A stretch of DNA of 64,000 nucleotides from Gyrodactylus bullatarudis (lineage: Eukaryota; Platyhelminthes; Monogenea; Gyrodactylidea; Gyrodactylidae), in the NCBI GenBank assembly GCA_012064415.1, contig SSNU01000060.1, positions 88,254-152,253 on the forward strand, written 5' to 3'. Each line of letters starts with the position of its first letter. Position 1 is the stretch's first letter. Shown piece after piece: positions 44,872 to 59,800 of the stretch. The notes under the pieces were generated by a model. That model saw nothing but the letters and a program-made list of their open reading frames with translations, had not been told where the DNA came from and ran no database searches. A program made the position numbers and the translations under genes.

Positions 44872-47800
44872 GTGAGTTTTTTTCAATAACTACTTATGGG
44901 TAGACAAGTAATTAGAGTAATTTTTCCTGATTACAGGATAAAAGACCTGCCTTACTTATAACTAAGGTGATAAAAAAATCGCAAAAAAGTGTCCTTCTCT
45001 GTTTTAATAATATTTAATTCAATTTCAATGAATTAACTATTCGAATTCTAAATTTTGAAAAGGATCTTTCCTCATCTATTACAGCCTATCAACTAATTAT
45101 TTTCTCCAGGACTTTTTTCATATTTGCACCTCTCAGCAAAAGATTGTGTTAATAGCCAGAGACTATAAAGAAGATGATTCAACTAATACCTGAGTAAATG
45201 AAAAGGCTTTCTTAAGTGAGGATTTATTTTTTGAAGACTAAGGAAAAAATCGCAATGTTAGAAGTCAAAATTTTATATTTTTCAAATGAGTAAATGGAAA
45301 CAAGCAAAATATCAAAAATCGCAAATTTACTGCCCTTTTTTATTACTTACAAGTTATAAGTAAAATAATTATTTTATAAAATATAAAGATTTTTCTTGGG
45401 TTACGTAGTAAAAATTCAAATGCAATCAGTAAATGCTACATTTCAGAAAAGATAGTAGAATAACTAGAAATATTTCGTTCTAGGTGCTTACTGCTTAGGT
45501 AATATATCCCACGAAATATTTCTAGTAACCTTTGTAAGTATAGTGCTGCAATATTAATTAGTAGAATAACTGCTTTTTTTCAAGGTACTTTTCTATACAC
45601 CTTATCTGGAGTTATTCAGCCAAAATATTCTGAATTTTAAGCTGAAAATTTAAGCCATCATTTTATTTAATTTATCTAATAAATGCTCAATGATCATCAG
45701 ATTTCTAAAAACTATTTTCTAAAATTCTAAGTGCCAGCAAAGAAAATGAACTTTTACATTGAATTATTCTCAATACATTTGAGAGAAACCCAAAGTCTTG
45801 TAAAGTCATGCTTTCAGCATTTCTATAATTAGATTATGATCCAAAGATCAAGAAATTAAGCAAATGATTCGTGTAATCTTTCAGTTAAACTTCTATTTCA
45901 AAAAACCCTTTTTTAATAATTAAAAAACACCGTCATCGTTTAATTTTATTTCAAGAAATGACACAGCTTAAGTCAAGAGTTATTTTTTTATTTATCTAAT
46001 CACAAATAGGCCAGAGTTTTTAATCAGTGATTCTATTTGGATAATTTTATTATAATTTTTATAAAATGCCTAAATTCTACACATTTTTATATACAGGATA
46101 GTCAGGAACAAAGTTATCTTTTGAATAGGCCATTTTTAGAATTTCAAAAATTGAGCTCAAAATTTTCTGTAAAAACCTCTTTGGTGAAATTCTAATAATT
46201 TTTCTAACGTTGATCAGTGCTTAATTGCTTCAAACCTTGGAAATTGATAAAAATCTTGAACTCAAAATTTGAAAAAGTAGAAATTTGGGTCATTTTCGAT
46301 ATTCAGAAAACTGACCTAATTCTATTCAGATTTTCTCAAATTTAGATAAAATCAAAAATTTTCAAAGAATTAATTTGAATTGAGCACTGTATTCAAAGAC
46401 TTGGCAATGAAATAGGAAGAGATGACCGGAGAGATAAATGGAAGATAGCTGATGTTCTTTTTTCATTGCAGGGCAAATCGTGTTGAAAATCATGGGCGCA
46501 CCAACTCCCTAATTACAATTAACGGATATCCAGCCTATACGAAAGAAGCCAAACTCGTGAGTCTTTTCCTCAACATTTCACAAAATTTGCATATGCTTAA
46601 ATTTTTGTAAATTGGCCATTTAAATTCTACAACTCAAATTGAGAGAATTCTTACTACTTAGTTTATGTTTTACATACTGAAATCCACATGATGTCCCTGG
46701 ATATCTTGTGGGTAGAAAGGGTTGTCTGAATGAAGCCCTTGTGAATAATCCATGTTAACTAAACAGTTGATTTAGCCTGAGGCTGTATCAAGACTACTCA
46801 TTTGTGTCTTTATTTATTCATAAAATCCTAATGTGTGACTTAGTTAGTGTTGAGAAGTTGATCATAAAAACCAAAACAGCAAATTTCCGTAATTTCATGT
46901 TGATGTTAAGTCAATCCTATGGTACAAACAGAATAATAACAAACAGTTTTATGAGATGAATTTTCTGGAAGAGGTCAGTTCCACAAAAATTCATTCGATT
47001 CTTATTGTAAATTCCAAAACATGAACATATTTTCGTTCATTTCCGATTCATTGTTTTCTTCTATGTGAGAATGAATTGAAACACTAAAGTAAATCTGTAA
47101 TTAACATTGAAAAATACATTTTAGCCAACTTGATAATATTTTTGCCGCTGGTAAATCTTATCAAGACTAGCAAATTTTTAAATATTTATTGAGATTTTGT
47201 CAGTATGTTCATCAGATCGAAGATTCTGAAATTTGAAAAGATATATAGATTTCGAGAAATATTCTAATTTTGGTTTTATCAAATCTTAGGTCTTATTTTT
47301 GTTCTAAAATGCTTATTATAGCTCGCATTACAATTCTAAAGATACAGAAATGATCTACAAACAATTCTCTACAACTCGTTGCTTTAAACTTTTGAGCTAC
47401 CTCTTCTGGTTTATAAGCGATAGTATTTCTAAAATTTCAACTTTTTTAGCAAAAGTAAAAAATCTCTTTTTGGAACTGGTAGAACTGGCGAAGGAGATTT
47501 TTCTTTAATTGAAATTTTTGAAAATGGCTGAAATTTATGAATCTGTTGTTGGAACTAGCAGCAATCTCAAAAATAATCAAAATCGGTGAAAAACTAGGCG
47601 TTTTTATATTTTATTTTGAAGAATCGAATGAATTTTTCTCTCTGATCAGATAGCAGTTATAAAATTCATTTAGATCTTGAAAAATTAAATATAAAAAAAC
47701 CCTAGTTTTTCATCATTCTTTCATAGTTGTTGAGAATCGTTTGCAGATTATTTCCGGGTCAAAATTATAAGATCATGCCGAATATGATCAATAAATGTTC

Positions 47801-50800
47801 GACAAATCCATCAAACGGTAAAAGAACCTCTTCAAAATATTAGAATTCTTAATGAAATATTGAGATTTCTGAAAAAATCATAGATTCCCAACTTCATATC
47901 AACAAACAATTGCATAAAAATTTTCTCACCAAAGTCCATCAAAATCTAAAATTTTTATCCAGATCCAATACTCATTAAAGAAAGTTTTCGAACAAGTGAT
48001 TTGAAAATAGAATTCCCAGCCAAGATAAATCTTGAAAAAGTTGTGTATTTCTTTTATTGATTTTTCTTCTTTTTCCTTATGTGTGACTCTACACATTGGA
48101 AAGAGAGATGAGTTGCATGTTTGACATAATTTTTATCCTACATTAACTTGGTACAACTTTGTATTGTAAACAGAAAATTTGTAATTCTTCTCCTTTCTCT
48201 AACTACATACACAATGGAACATAAATAATATTATTCTTGTTTCACCCTCTTATCATTCCCAGAGGTTGGTCTCCACCCCCTCCCCCGATAAACTTCATTT
48301 ACATGTACATTTGTACTTTGAATATAATCATTTTATTACAAATTATTTCTTGGCAAATTCCCTGTGTGTTTATGTATGTAGTTTGATTAAAAATTCCCAA
48401 GGTATTGTATTGTATCCTTCAGAAAAAATGATACATAACTTTTTGGTTCATCAACAGAGGAGAAATAAATCAATAAAATACGTAACGTTGACTCGCATTC
48501 AATCTTTTGTCTATCCTATGGTTTGTGAATACGCTGATTACGAATCTACAGTTAATTAATAAAAGTTATCTTACCTTTTATTTATGACCCCGGGAAGTAG
48601 GTTTTCAAAAATCGTTTAGGAGAAAAATTAATTTTTTGAAAAAAATCAACTCTCTTTGAATTAGTTTAGCACGATTTTTAAGAAAGATAAAGTCAAATTC
48701 TTTGCGTATTCCAGGAGATTAATAAATTTCCAATCGAATGGGTGGTAAACAAAGTATTTTCTGATGCTTGAATGAATAATAATGAGTTGCTAAAATTACG
48801 TGTGATAGAACTATCACTGCGGGACTGTAAGGGTTAAGAATCAAGACCTATAAATGATGATGAGCGGTAGTCTTATGAATGATTGCTTTCATCAATTAAT
48901 ATGATATGTAGATATTAGGGTTTTATCGTGAACCGGCTTAGACGATGGCTACTAAATTGTCGGTAGCTAGAAGATTAAGATAGCACCTGACTAATAGCCA
49001 TGGAAATTCTATCTTGATAAAGAAGTTAGAGTCCTTATTTTATAACCGTCTTCCTGATATGTTTAGTTAAGAAGTCTTATGAAATTTTTAATGATTCTGA
49101 CTACGAGTGCAAAAATTAATCAATAATTTTATGAAAAATATCTTTCAATTTAAAAAATTTCTGAGACCTAAATAAAAAAAATTTTAATTTCGTAATAATT
49201 CAAGTTCTTGCGTCTGAACTAATTTCCTTGAATTTAGGAATTTATAGATTTTACAAAAATCTTATTTTTACTCTTGATGATCCTTAAGAATAACGTTTGA
49301 AACTTGGATGAAAACAAGAACCCAAGCTTTGGGGTGAAAAGTTACATATGATACTTTCTAAGTATTTTTCTACTCGAAAAACTTTTTTTATGATCAGAAG
49401 GAAACCAAATATGACATATGACCCAGAATACATCTTTTTGGATATTTCATAAATCTGATAATTGTTTCTGAAATTTTCCTTTTCAGCCATGCATAAATTT
49501 CTGGCTTCCCCATTTGGTATTTCAAACTGATTTTTAATTAAATCCTTAAAGGTATCATTTAAAGCCATATTAAATGTCATTTCTACATATCCCAAGTCTT
49601 GTGTTATATATCTATTTATAAAAGAAGGTTGTAAGAGGGAGAATATGGAAACTACCTGTAGGGTTATAATACCCACCATTAGTGCTTATTATTTTAGCTT
49701 CATTTCTGTTCCTACAAACGTACATGCTTTATATACCAGTTGTACTGTATCATTATTGTTAGAACATACTTGAAGTTATTCAGATTGCCTGTTATCAATA
49801 TTCTTTTATTGGTTCATTAAGCTGATATGATCTTTTAAATGCCCACAAATCATTTATACTGATAACCGTGAACAATGGGTTTTTATTATTATTGCTATTT
49901 ATAATGCAGATAAAGATGGTGTTACCAAAACGTAAAAGTTATGGATTTATGTATTATTAGCGTAGAAGAGTTTTGAACTTTTGCCAAGGTATTGTAATCT
50001 TCCTTTTGATCACTTATCCTCTGTTTCCAAGAAAAACATCTGCAGTCGACATTACAAACTTAGCTAGTTTGCAAATTTCCAAAAAAATTGAAACAGTTTG
50101 ATTTCTTACTTGAAGCTTTAGTTTTTTGTAAAAAATTTTCTCTAGGTAGTCATGTATTGTCCAAATTTCATAGTACATAGTAAATGAGCCGATAAGTTGA
50201 CTATGTTGAGTATTTTAAAATTCTCGGACCGAGGTTCAATTTCGGTCAGTTCAGTCGGCTTGCTTGGCAAATAACAAAAAATAAAGATTCGGTGCCACTA
50301 GTAAAGTTTTTTTCCAGCAAACTATTTACACTCTGGCAAAATTTTCCTTGTATTCTCACTTTTTGAAAGTAAATTAGAAATAAAGTTGTTCTGGAAATAG
50401 TCTTCGCCTCAGATTTGATGCTGACGTTAAAAATATGATTTTCTTGGCTATTTTTTTATTGCGAACCAAATAAATGATATCTCAGAAAGAAGTGTAGATA
50501 AAGATCAATTTGGGAAGAAAAAAGAATATCTCCGATCAAGATCAGATCTCAGATTATGGATCAAAAACAGGGTTGAAAAAATGTTTTAAAATAAATTTAT
50601 CACAAAAAGTTTATTTGACAACTTTGAGATTTCTAACATAAATAATCAGAATTTTTGAGGAAATTTGACCCTTACTCGTCTGATCGACCCAGATAATCGG
50701 ATCAGATCAAGAAGAAAAATATTTGTTTTAACCCTGACTTTTTGATCGAAGATCATTCTGGATTCTGCTCTCGAAAAAACCAGTAAAGTAAAATTTTAAA

Positions 50801-53800
50801 ACCATGGAATTCATCAATGGTGCAAATTTTTATCTTTTTAACTAGGTTATTTCTATCGCACATCATTTTAGCAACTTATTATTATTCATCTAAGCCTAAG
50901 TAAATACCACTTATTCGATAGAAAAACTATAGCTATTAATCTCCTGGAATTCTGGAAGATTTCATTCAAAAACGCTATCGCCTCAATTCTATCTGCTAAA
51001 GCTTCAAAAATAGCCTGTTTTTGGATCAAAAAATGAACCAATTTTTTTATCGATAATTTCTTAACAAAAAACAACTGTAGATTCGTAATCAGCGTTTTCA
51101 CAAACCATAGAATAGACACAAGGTTCAATGCGAGGCATGAAAAAAATTCCAAGGGACCAAAACTCGTTCATGAACTATCATGATTTATTTTATTACCAAA
51201 AATTCCAAGATTGATACCATTTGTTTAGGATAACTGTAGATCTAAACGGAAAATTATTTTGAAAAATACACAGTTTCTCTTAAGGTGTAGAATTGATTTT
51301 TTCGTTTTATTATCATATTTTATAGGACTGAATTTTGTTTAAATAAATAAAAAGCACAATTGAATACTGTATAGGAAAATAACAAATTTCATCTTCAAGT
51401 TAGGGGCTGATGGAGGCTAAAAGCAGGGAGGTGGAAGTTATTTAGGGGTTAGGTAGAAATAAACTCTGTGATCTCTTTTATTGTTCACATGGGTATATCA
51501 TCAGGAAAGTTACTATTTTGAATGAAGCTAAACGAATTATACTTTTAATATCTCCTCTTTTCTCGAATGTAACAGAATATGGTTTAGTTGATGCAGATGT
51601 TACCCAAAGGAAATTGTTACAACCCTTTAGAAGAGAATTTGTTTTAACAGATTTTATAAAAGAACTAAAGTATACTTATTCCACAAAAGTTCAATTCAAT
51701 AGAAAAGTTTGGACAACTTGGGCTTTTGAGGTTTGCAAATTTGGAATATCCTTTACTAAAAGCGTTCATTCAGGCTCGAGAAAGAATCTTCAAGAGCAAT
51801 CGAGCTGAACTTTTGAATTCTTGGAGTTTTGAATTAGATGATGGATTTTATCACAGCTAAGGAGACAGTCGTGGACGAAGCTTGTTGAATAAAAAGTAGT
51901 TTCGATGAAAAAATTCAGCTTATAGCATAAAAAACTGATGTTGTCGAATTAGAAAAAATGGAAAAAGCTACTGTTTTCATGAAACTTTGAAGGATATAAG
52001 AAGAAGACTCAATAATCTTATGAATCAACTTTATCGATTCATAAAGGTTTAGTCAGGCCAGAAGACTATTGGTTTATCCAGTGTGAAGGATTTGGAAATT
52101 TTCTACAAGATCTAATGATTATCTACATAAGGATACTCCGGTTGCTAGGTATCTTAAGCAGGAAAATTTCAAATTTTTCTAATTTGAAAAATCCTGAAGA
52201 TGACAGCATAGATGTATGGGTAAAGGAGAAATTCTTTATTAACCATTTCAAACCTAATTTATGTTTTGAGAAAGATTCTAACTATAGTCTTTAACTACCT
52301 TGGCCTATAGGAGTTTTTAAATCTTTCTATTGCTATTTACTAGAAAGTTTTGTGTTTTTTCAGCTTCTATTTTCAATTATGTAACTCTTTTTTTCATTTT
52401 TAAAGTGATACTATTACAGTGAATCTTGAAACTAATGTAATTCTCAAGACTCCCTAGCTAGCTAGAAAATCTGGAAATTTGGTTTCTAGAATTCTTTAAA
52501 TCAAATTAACATCTTGAGGATAACTCAATATGTCATAATAGTTTTTATCTTGTACGAATAAATAAAAAGGCTCTACAAACATTGAATACCAAGATTTTCA
52601 GCTATCAATAGCTTGATCGTTTATTCTTCAAGTTTCTAATTTATCTAGGTATTCTAGAAACTAACTAAGGAGTCTAGACTAAAGACTAAAACTAGTTTTC
52701 AGGTTCAATTCACCACTAATTATCCTTTAATCAATGTACATTTGGTGTTTTTAACATAAGATTGGAGTCTAAATATTGCATCAAGAAAAATCTATTCCAG
52801 ACCTACTCTCATCACTCCATAATTTGAACTGTAGAATTGGTTACTGTGCTAAAACATTCATAAGAAGACTTGAAATTCTCAAGACACTTTCCAAATGGTT
52901 ATCAATATAGGTTTAATCGTGGGAAAATGTCATGGCATCTTTTCCTACTTTCATCTCTCTCTTGAAAGAAAATTTTCCTACCGATTGAAATAATTCATCT
53001 CCCTTGCCCTATACGTGTTTTTGTGTTCACCTTTATCATTCGCTTGTGGTTAAATAGAGAACAGATTTTGGTTTATCCTTAAACCTGGAGGATTATACTG
53101 GATATTATGAGAAATCTTTTTCTATAAAAACCTGCATTTATCTCTTGGGATTATTGATTACTCTCATCGAAAATTTCCTCTTTCATAACCCCTATGATGA
53201 ATAATCATCGATTGATTTGAAGCTTTTATGTTTCCTTTATTTTAAAGTTGGTTGATATGAAGTTGGGAATCTATGATTTTTACAGAAATCTCAATTTTTT
53301 CAACAAGAACTCGAATTTGGAAAATTTTTTTTTGAAATCCTTCTCCTGTTGCCCACTTTTACAATTTGGAAAAAATATTTTTATGAAAAATATGGTCATT
53401 TTTCAAATTACCATTTGGCGCCAAAATCCCATTTTTTCAAACTTTGAGCTGAGAATTTTTATTGATTTGAAAGTGGGAGGCTGATCGAAAGAGGTTTTTC
53501 AGGATCAAGATTAGAAAATAAAGCTGAATAGCACTGTATTATTGAAAGTTTCCCCATTTTTGAGAGATTTCGAATTATCGAAATTTCATTGATTTTCAAG
53601 TAGTGAAAATGATCAAAAAATCAAAATTCCGCTCCCAAACGATGGCTATGTATAAGATCAGATTGAGTTAAATTGATTTTCTTGTCTAATATTGATCCTG
53701 AAAAACCTCTTTCGATCAGCCTCCCACTTTCAAATCAATAAAAATTCTCAGCTCCAAGTTTGAAAAAATGGGATTTTGGCGCCAAATGGTAATTTGAAAA

Positions 53801-56800
53801 ATGACCATATTCTTCATAAAAATATTTTTTCCAAATTGTAAAAGTGGGCAACATGAGTAGAATTCCAAAAAAGGTTTTCCAAATTCGAGTTCTTGCTGAA
53901 AAAGTTGAGATTTCTGTAAAAAACTTCATATCAATTAGGTTTATGTTTCCTTTATTTGATAAAGATGTAATTTTCACAGGATTCTCAACTTTTTCATCAA
54001 GAAATCGGAATTCGATCAAGATTATTTTGGAATCTAGATAATGAGGCTCACGAAATGAAAAAGCGATTGTCAATTCTAAGACAATCCGTAGAACTATAAT
54101 TATAAGAGCACAAAATATTAAATTCTAAAAACAGGATTTGATTTTCTTAGATGAGTGCAAGATGATTCAAAGGAACTATAATTAGGCATATGTTTAGAAA
54201 TAAATACCGATCTTGACTTAAAAACTTGTGTATTTATCAAAAGATACATCTTTTGTTTATTCATAAGCTCATATCTTATTAAATTTCTATTCTACCTCTT
54301 TTTAAATTTAAATTAGGTATCCCTCTTCTTATATACAGTTATTCTCGTTGAATTTGGAATTTCAAGATCTTTTGGAAACCGATTTAAGAGGTACACTTTT
54401 ACGGGTTCAGGAAAAGATTTAGGAATTTCGTGTTATCCCTTTTTTACACTTTGAGTTGAACCTTATTTTGATTTCAAGGTGTGAGAGGGATAATACGTTA
54501 TATTTTCGAATTACGACCAGAAAAGAAATAATTTTCTGTTATCTCTGAACGGAAATTGTCAACTCAAACTTTCTTGAAAATTTTAATTCATGTTAAAAAA
54601 AACTCATCGAGACTAATGGTCCATTATATTTCCTTCTTTCTTTCGATTCATAGAGAGGATCATGTTTTGGATCAACGTACAACCAGCAAAATAACAGAAC
54701 ACCGACAGCCTCAACTGAGAGTATCAACAACGGCAGGTTCCGTGGTATTGGTGTAAAAGTCTCGAAGCATAGTAGTTCTGAACACTTGGTCAATGGATCT
54801 TGCAGTCATCTGAGCAGATCATCTAGGAAAGCGGTTTCACAAAACTATCTCAACAAAGACATGGTCTCTGAAAATAGCAAGGTAAATAAAAATAATTTTA
54901 TCTTTATGAATCTACTTTCAAGTAACTATACAAAATTGGATATTAAACATATTTTGATTCAATTCAAAGTGTGGTTGTATTCTACCAATTAGAATCCTGT
55001 CTGGTTCCTCATTGGTCAAATTTTCTTTTTGTGTTTCTTCTCTCCTGATCTCCTAGGTAAAAGTGTTTACTTTCCAAAAGTTATTCCTTATTGATTCTCA
55101 ATATAATACATTTGACAGAATTCGAGTAATGAAATGATCTTGAAATCAGATCAATATCAAACCTATTCAGTCCAGGGAAAGAATTTGAATTCAACTTTTA
55201 GTCGAAGGACTCCTTCTTACCAAACAACTCTTGGAAATGGCTCGAATGCTAACGGCAATGGATTTTACAACGGAAATAACAACCGAAATAATCAGGATTA
55301 CAATCCCTTAAATGATAGGAATCCAGGGTATTTGTGTTATTCAGCTGACTCGCGTCATCATAAATCAGAAATATCGCTCCCAACTCAAGATTACGATAGC
55401 AGGGGAAACATTCGGAGTAGAAATCAACCGAATCAGTATCGCTATTCTACCGAACATCAAAATGAAAGTACCATTGGAATTAATGAGAAATCTGGTGAGT
55501 TTTCTATTTCCTATTTGAAGTCAAAGTTGAAAATTTATCTTTTTTTTGAAACTTCTCAACTGTAACTCAATTTTGTGTCAATAGTCAAAAAAGATAACAA
55601 CAGTCTTTTGATAGGTAAATTTGCAACTTTGAGTCCAAATAGCTCAAAAACTAGAACAAGATTATGGCATTTTTGTATTTCTATCTCGTTCTTCTGCATA
55701 GAAACACAAAACCTTCCAAGTCGGGTTCACAGTTTTAATAACTCTATTGTAGAAATTTTTAAGATCAACATTGGAGAGAGGCAAATTTTTCAACATCCAG
55801 ATGTGCAGATCTCATTTCAAAGAGAATTTTTCAACGTAAAAAGTTCCTATTAAACCATGCATTTTAAATTTTGTTTAGATACTCCAAATCGCAATTGAAA
55901 ATGTCGATTTTTGAATTAGCGCCAATTATTTTCAATGAATTTTTCTACTATGATCGATTAAAATCTAAATTTTGAGCCGTTTGAATGCAATTTTAAATAG
56001 AAATGGGTATTTTTAATCAGCACTGCATTTTCTTGTAAAAAAATTCCGATCAATTTGGGATATGTTGAAGATATTTGGGATTTCGGGGTATCAGAGGATT
56101 AAAAATTTAGAATTCAAATTTCATAAACGGCATTTCCTAAGCTCCAAGATCTAACAAATTTGCATTGCTGCTGAAACATTGCTTGGGGAAAAAAATTTTT
56201 GATTGGCCCTAATGAACATATCTGAAAAGAGCAAATATCCTCTAACAAACCGGAAAATAATGTTGAATAGAATTTCTTATTTAAGATTTTTCAATACATT
56301 TTTTCGCCTAAACACTTTAACCCTTTCGGTGCCGATGGACATATATGTCCATTTTCCAATTTTTTTTGAACCTTTATAACTCTGCCAGTTTGATAGGTTT
56401 CTGGATCAATTAAAGTTTAAATTGAAGCCCACAATGTGAACTTACATTAGTAATATATTTTTGGCCAAATAACTTGGTATCTTCATAGCTAAATTTTCGT
56501 CTTTATAAAAATTGTAAAATAGTCTTGGCACCGAACGGGTTAAGATGAAGAACATTTCTCTAATCCTACTACTCAAATGTTTTTTGATCAGTTTTAACGA
56601 TTTTAATATAAATTGATTATGTATTTTTTCTGGTTAAATTGTTAAAACAATTTATTGATTAAATATTTATTTGAAAATACGCATTAAATTTGTAAAAAAC
56701 ATTCATTCATTCTACACGTTAATGAAGGAGTAAATACTAGGAAAGCGGGAGTGGAAAAGTTCAAAATATTTGATAGAATTATTAACACTGTTCATATACT

Positions 56801-59800
56801 GTGTGTATATATATGGGTGTATTCACCTTGAAAAATTTACATTAATTAATAATTCCTTTACTTCACTTGTAGTATAATCTAAAGTGTTTTGAAAAAAATG
56901 ATTACTACATTTACAATAAATTTTCAGCGAATATCATTTTGGTATTGAAAAAAACCATATACATCGTAAATACATAGATATCGTTTGTACTTTCAATTAA
57001 TGAGGTCATGGATTTATTAGCCAAGTATAAAACCGACTAGGAATATTGTTTAATCTATTCGTGTCCCTTGCTACCGAGGATGCAAAACCTATTTTTGGAA
57101 ACCTGAATCGGTCTGTTCAATGATTATCGATGATTCTTTTAAGTCCTGCTATACAGATCCCTAATCTTGAAGGAAAACGATCGAATCGAATGCTCAGAAT
57201 TTAGATTGACCAGAGTGTCTTTTATTTCTTTTTTGCGTGAAAAATTTGTATCCCAGATTAGATAATCCTTACTTAATTCTCAATTTTTTCATCAAAAAAT
57301 GAGGCCCACTTTTACGATATGAATTTCCATTGGCAATTAATTATGCATATTTCAAATCTCGAAGCAGCGCTAAATTCCTATTTTTTGAACTTTAAGCTCA
57401 AAAATTCGGAGTAAGAAAGCGATCAAAAGTTGATTTCTAGGATCACGATAAATCAAATATGCTGAATCAGATTTTGAGAACTAACCCATCATTGTGTGAA
57501 AATTGAATTTTGACTTTTTGATCCATTTCCCTATTTGAAAATCAAGATATTTCAAGATCCCTGAAAAATCACGAATTTTTCAAGTTTCAAAGCTGAGTTT
57601 CTTGTCTTATTATGAGCTTTGATCATTCTCTCAATTTGAAATCAGCAAAACTGTTCTGCTTCGAGATTTCAAATCTGCCAAATGTTTATTAAAATTAATT
57701 TTTTCATATCATGACCTAGATTCCAAATGATCTAGATCTAATTCGATTTCTTGATGAAAAAATTGAGAATTTTGAAAAAAATCATAAATTCCCATCTTTA
57801 AATTAACTAAGCATACTTTTAGTACTTGCGATTAATTGTAAGGTTACTTATTCAAGCAAGTAATTCATATACAGTTTCAATCAATTATTTGTGTCAAAAT
57901 ACTTGTCATTGCCTAAGGCGATGCAATGCAGGTCCCTAGTAGAAAGATGTTCTTTTTTTCCTTTAGACTTCACCAATACGACTCATTTCATTAAGCCATC
58001 ACAATAGGCTCAGTCTTGAATATACTTCTTGAATTTAATCATAATTTATGCTTGTGTATTGATGAAACTTTTTTTTATTAGGTAAGAAACAACATCAAAA
58101 TTAGTTCCTTTGAGGAACAAGATATATCTTAACAACGTATTAATCAAAGAAGTTCGTCGAGTACCTTCTTTAGTGGATTAGACGATATCCGGTTTTTGAT
58201 AATTTGAAGGCTACTCACATTATGATCCACTGAAGAAGGTGCTTGACGATCTCAGTACCCAAACGTTTGGAAATCTACGTTTTATTAATGCAAAATTCTT
58301 TTATATCAGTTATAACTTTGTTAACCTCAACAGAAAAATTTAATTCTTTTCAAGAAGTGTTGTGAACTCACACTAATTCAGTTTTTTTGCAACTTTTGGC
58401 ATTTGACACGTTTTCAATACGCACTGAAAAATTCAGCTACATTTTAAAAATATCATTAATTATTACAGATGATCAGGATAGATTTGTCACTTTCGGTCGG
58501 ATCTTGAGTAAGATTTCTTACTAAAATGATTAATTTCTCCTAAGACGATCATGCAAAAAAATTAAACAGAAAATTTTCTACAACTCATTTTAGATTTTGA
58601 GATATCTTTAAACAAGAGGTTAAAATTGTTTGGAATTGTAAAAGCATTATAAGCCTTTTCCATTGGTGCTGAGAATTCTCTTTCCAAAGTTGGAATTTGC
58701 TCCAGTGGTTTTAAAATTTCGACATCTATATTGGTATGGTGAAAGTTCGAAAAAATTACTGTATTTCATAGAAAATTAAAATTTTTCACTTTTTAACTAA
58801 GCTTTACGAAGCCTCGAAATTTTATCCAATCTTATTTTTTGCCTGATTATGTAATTTATTATGTAATGAATTTCTTATTCTAAGGCCCAAGTTTTCGAAG
58901 AATTCAAAATCTAAATAGTACGAACAACGGCCCTGGACCAGCATCTCGTCGATTCCCCTCAGATACACACCTTCATATGAATGAAACAAAGCAGATTTAC
59001 ACATCAGGCACTAAACCGGGTCCTGTCACCATCCCAGCTCGTAGTAGGAGCGCTCAGCCAAGTCCAGCCCATAGTCCCAGGGGAAGTCCGACCAGATTCA
59101 CTTCCTCTCGTAATGATCTTAATGATACAGATGATGAATATCAAATTCTACCTTCAGTTCGAGAGATTATTCGGCAAGTTGAAGCAATGACGAATCAACA
59201 GGAAAACTCTGTTCTATCATCAAGATCCCTAGTTAAAAGTGCCTACATTGGAAAGAGGGATGTTACTGCCAGTACCATATCTTCAGCTGCAAAGTGAGTA
59301 GCTTTTATTGTAAGATATAAACTTCTTTTTATTCCGCCCAGATCTAAATTCTTCTGTATTAGGTATTTCAATTAATTCTTATTTTCTTGAATTATTAATC
59401 ACAAACTTGGGCAAAAAAAGTTTTCTATATATTGAATGATAATAAATTTACTTTTTTTCTATGCTTTGTGAAAGATAAAATAATTGTAAAACAAACTGAA
59501 GAATCTGCTTCGATTGGAGTTCAGAATTTAATCAAGAAAATCAAGAGAATAGCGCATTGCTTTTGATACGATTACAAATGAAGATTGGTATTTCGAAAAA
59601 GCTCATCAATGTAATTAATGTGAAATAGAATAGATCTTAGGAGATCTTGATAAAAAGATTCTCTATGATATGCCCGTCATTCTTTTGTTAAACTTGATGA
59701 TATTGCGAGCTCAGCTCAAACCCAGTGTTACTATATAAATTTTGTTGATATGAAGATGTGAATTTACTATTTTCGCATAAAACTTAAAACAGGGGTCATG

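Larger units (their letters stand above)
46557..54653. other. 8.1-kb intron of the orphan gene
   Basis: Holds a TTAA element (48450), an orphan minus ORF (49284-49679), a partial TTAA-family copy (50830), a Penelope relic (51890-52480), FB-A at 53251-53938 and an FB-B end at 54337. A possible extra exon at 48263-48304 (RLVSTPSPDKLHLH) has a good acceptor but a weak donor and is not adopted. Confidence 0.6.
55495..58884. other. intron of the orphan gene
   Basis: Contains a family 1 TTAA MITE (56317), an FB-A copy (57276) and a small hairpin (58154). 55570-56300 holds only FB-C scraps. Confidence 0.6.

Noticed and set aside
48263..48304. Extra 42-nt exon of the orphan gene (RLVSTPSPDKLHLH)
   Set aside because: Good acceptor and phase, but the donor is weak; not supportable without transcripts.
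51518..51808. 96-codon ORF as a host exon
   Set aside because: It adjoins a Penelope relic, has no splice signals in phase with the orphan gene, and shows no recognised family.
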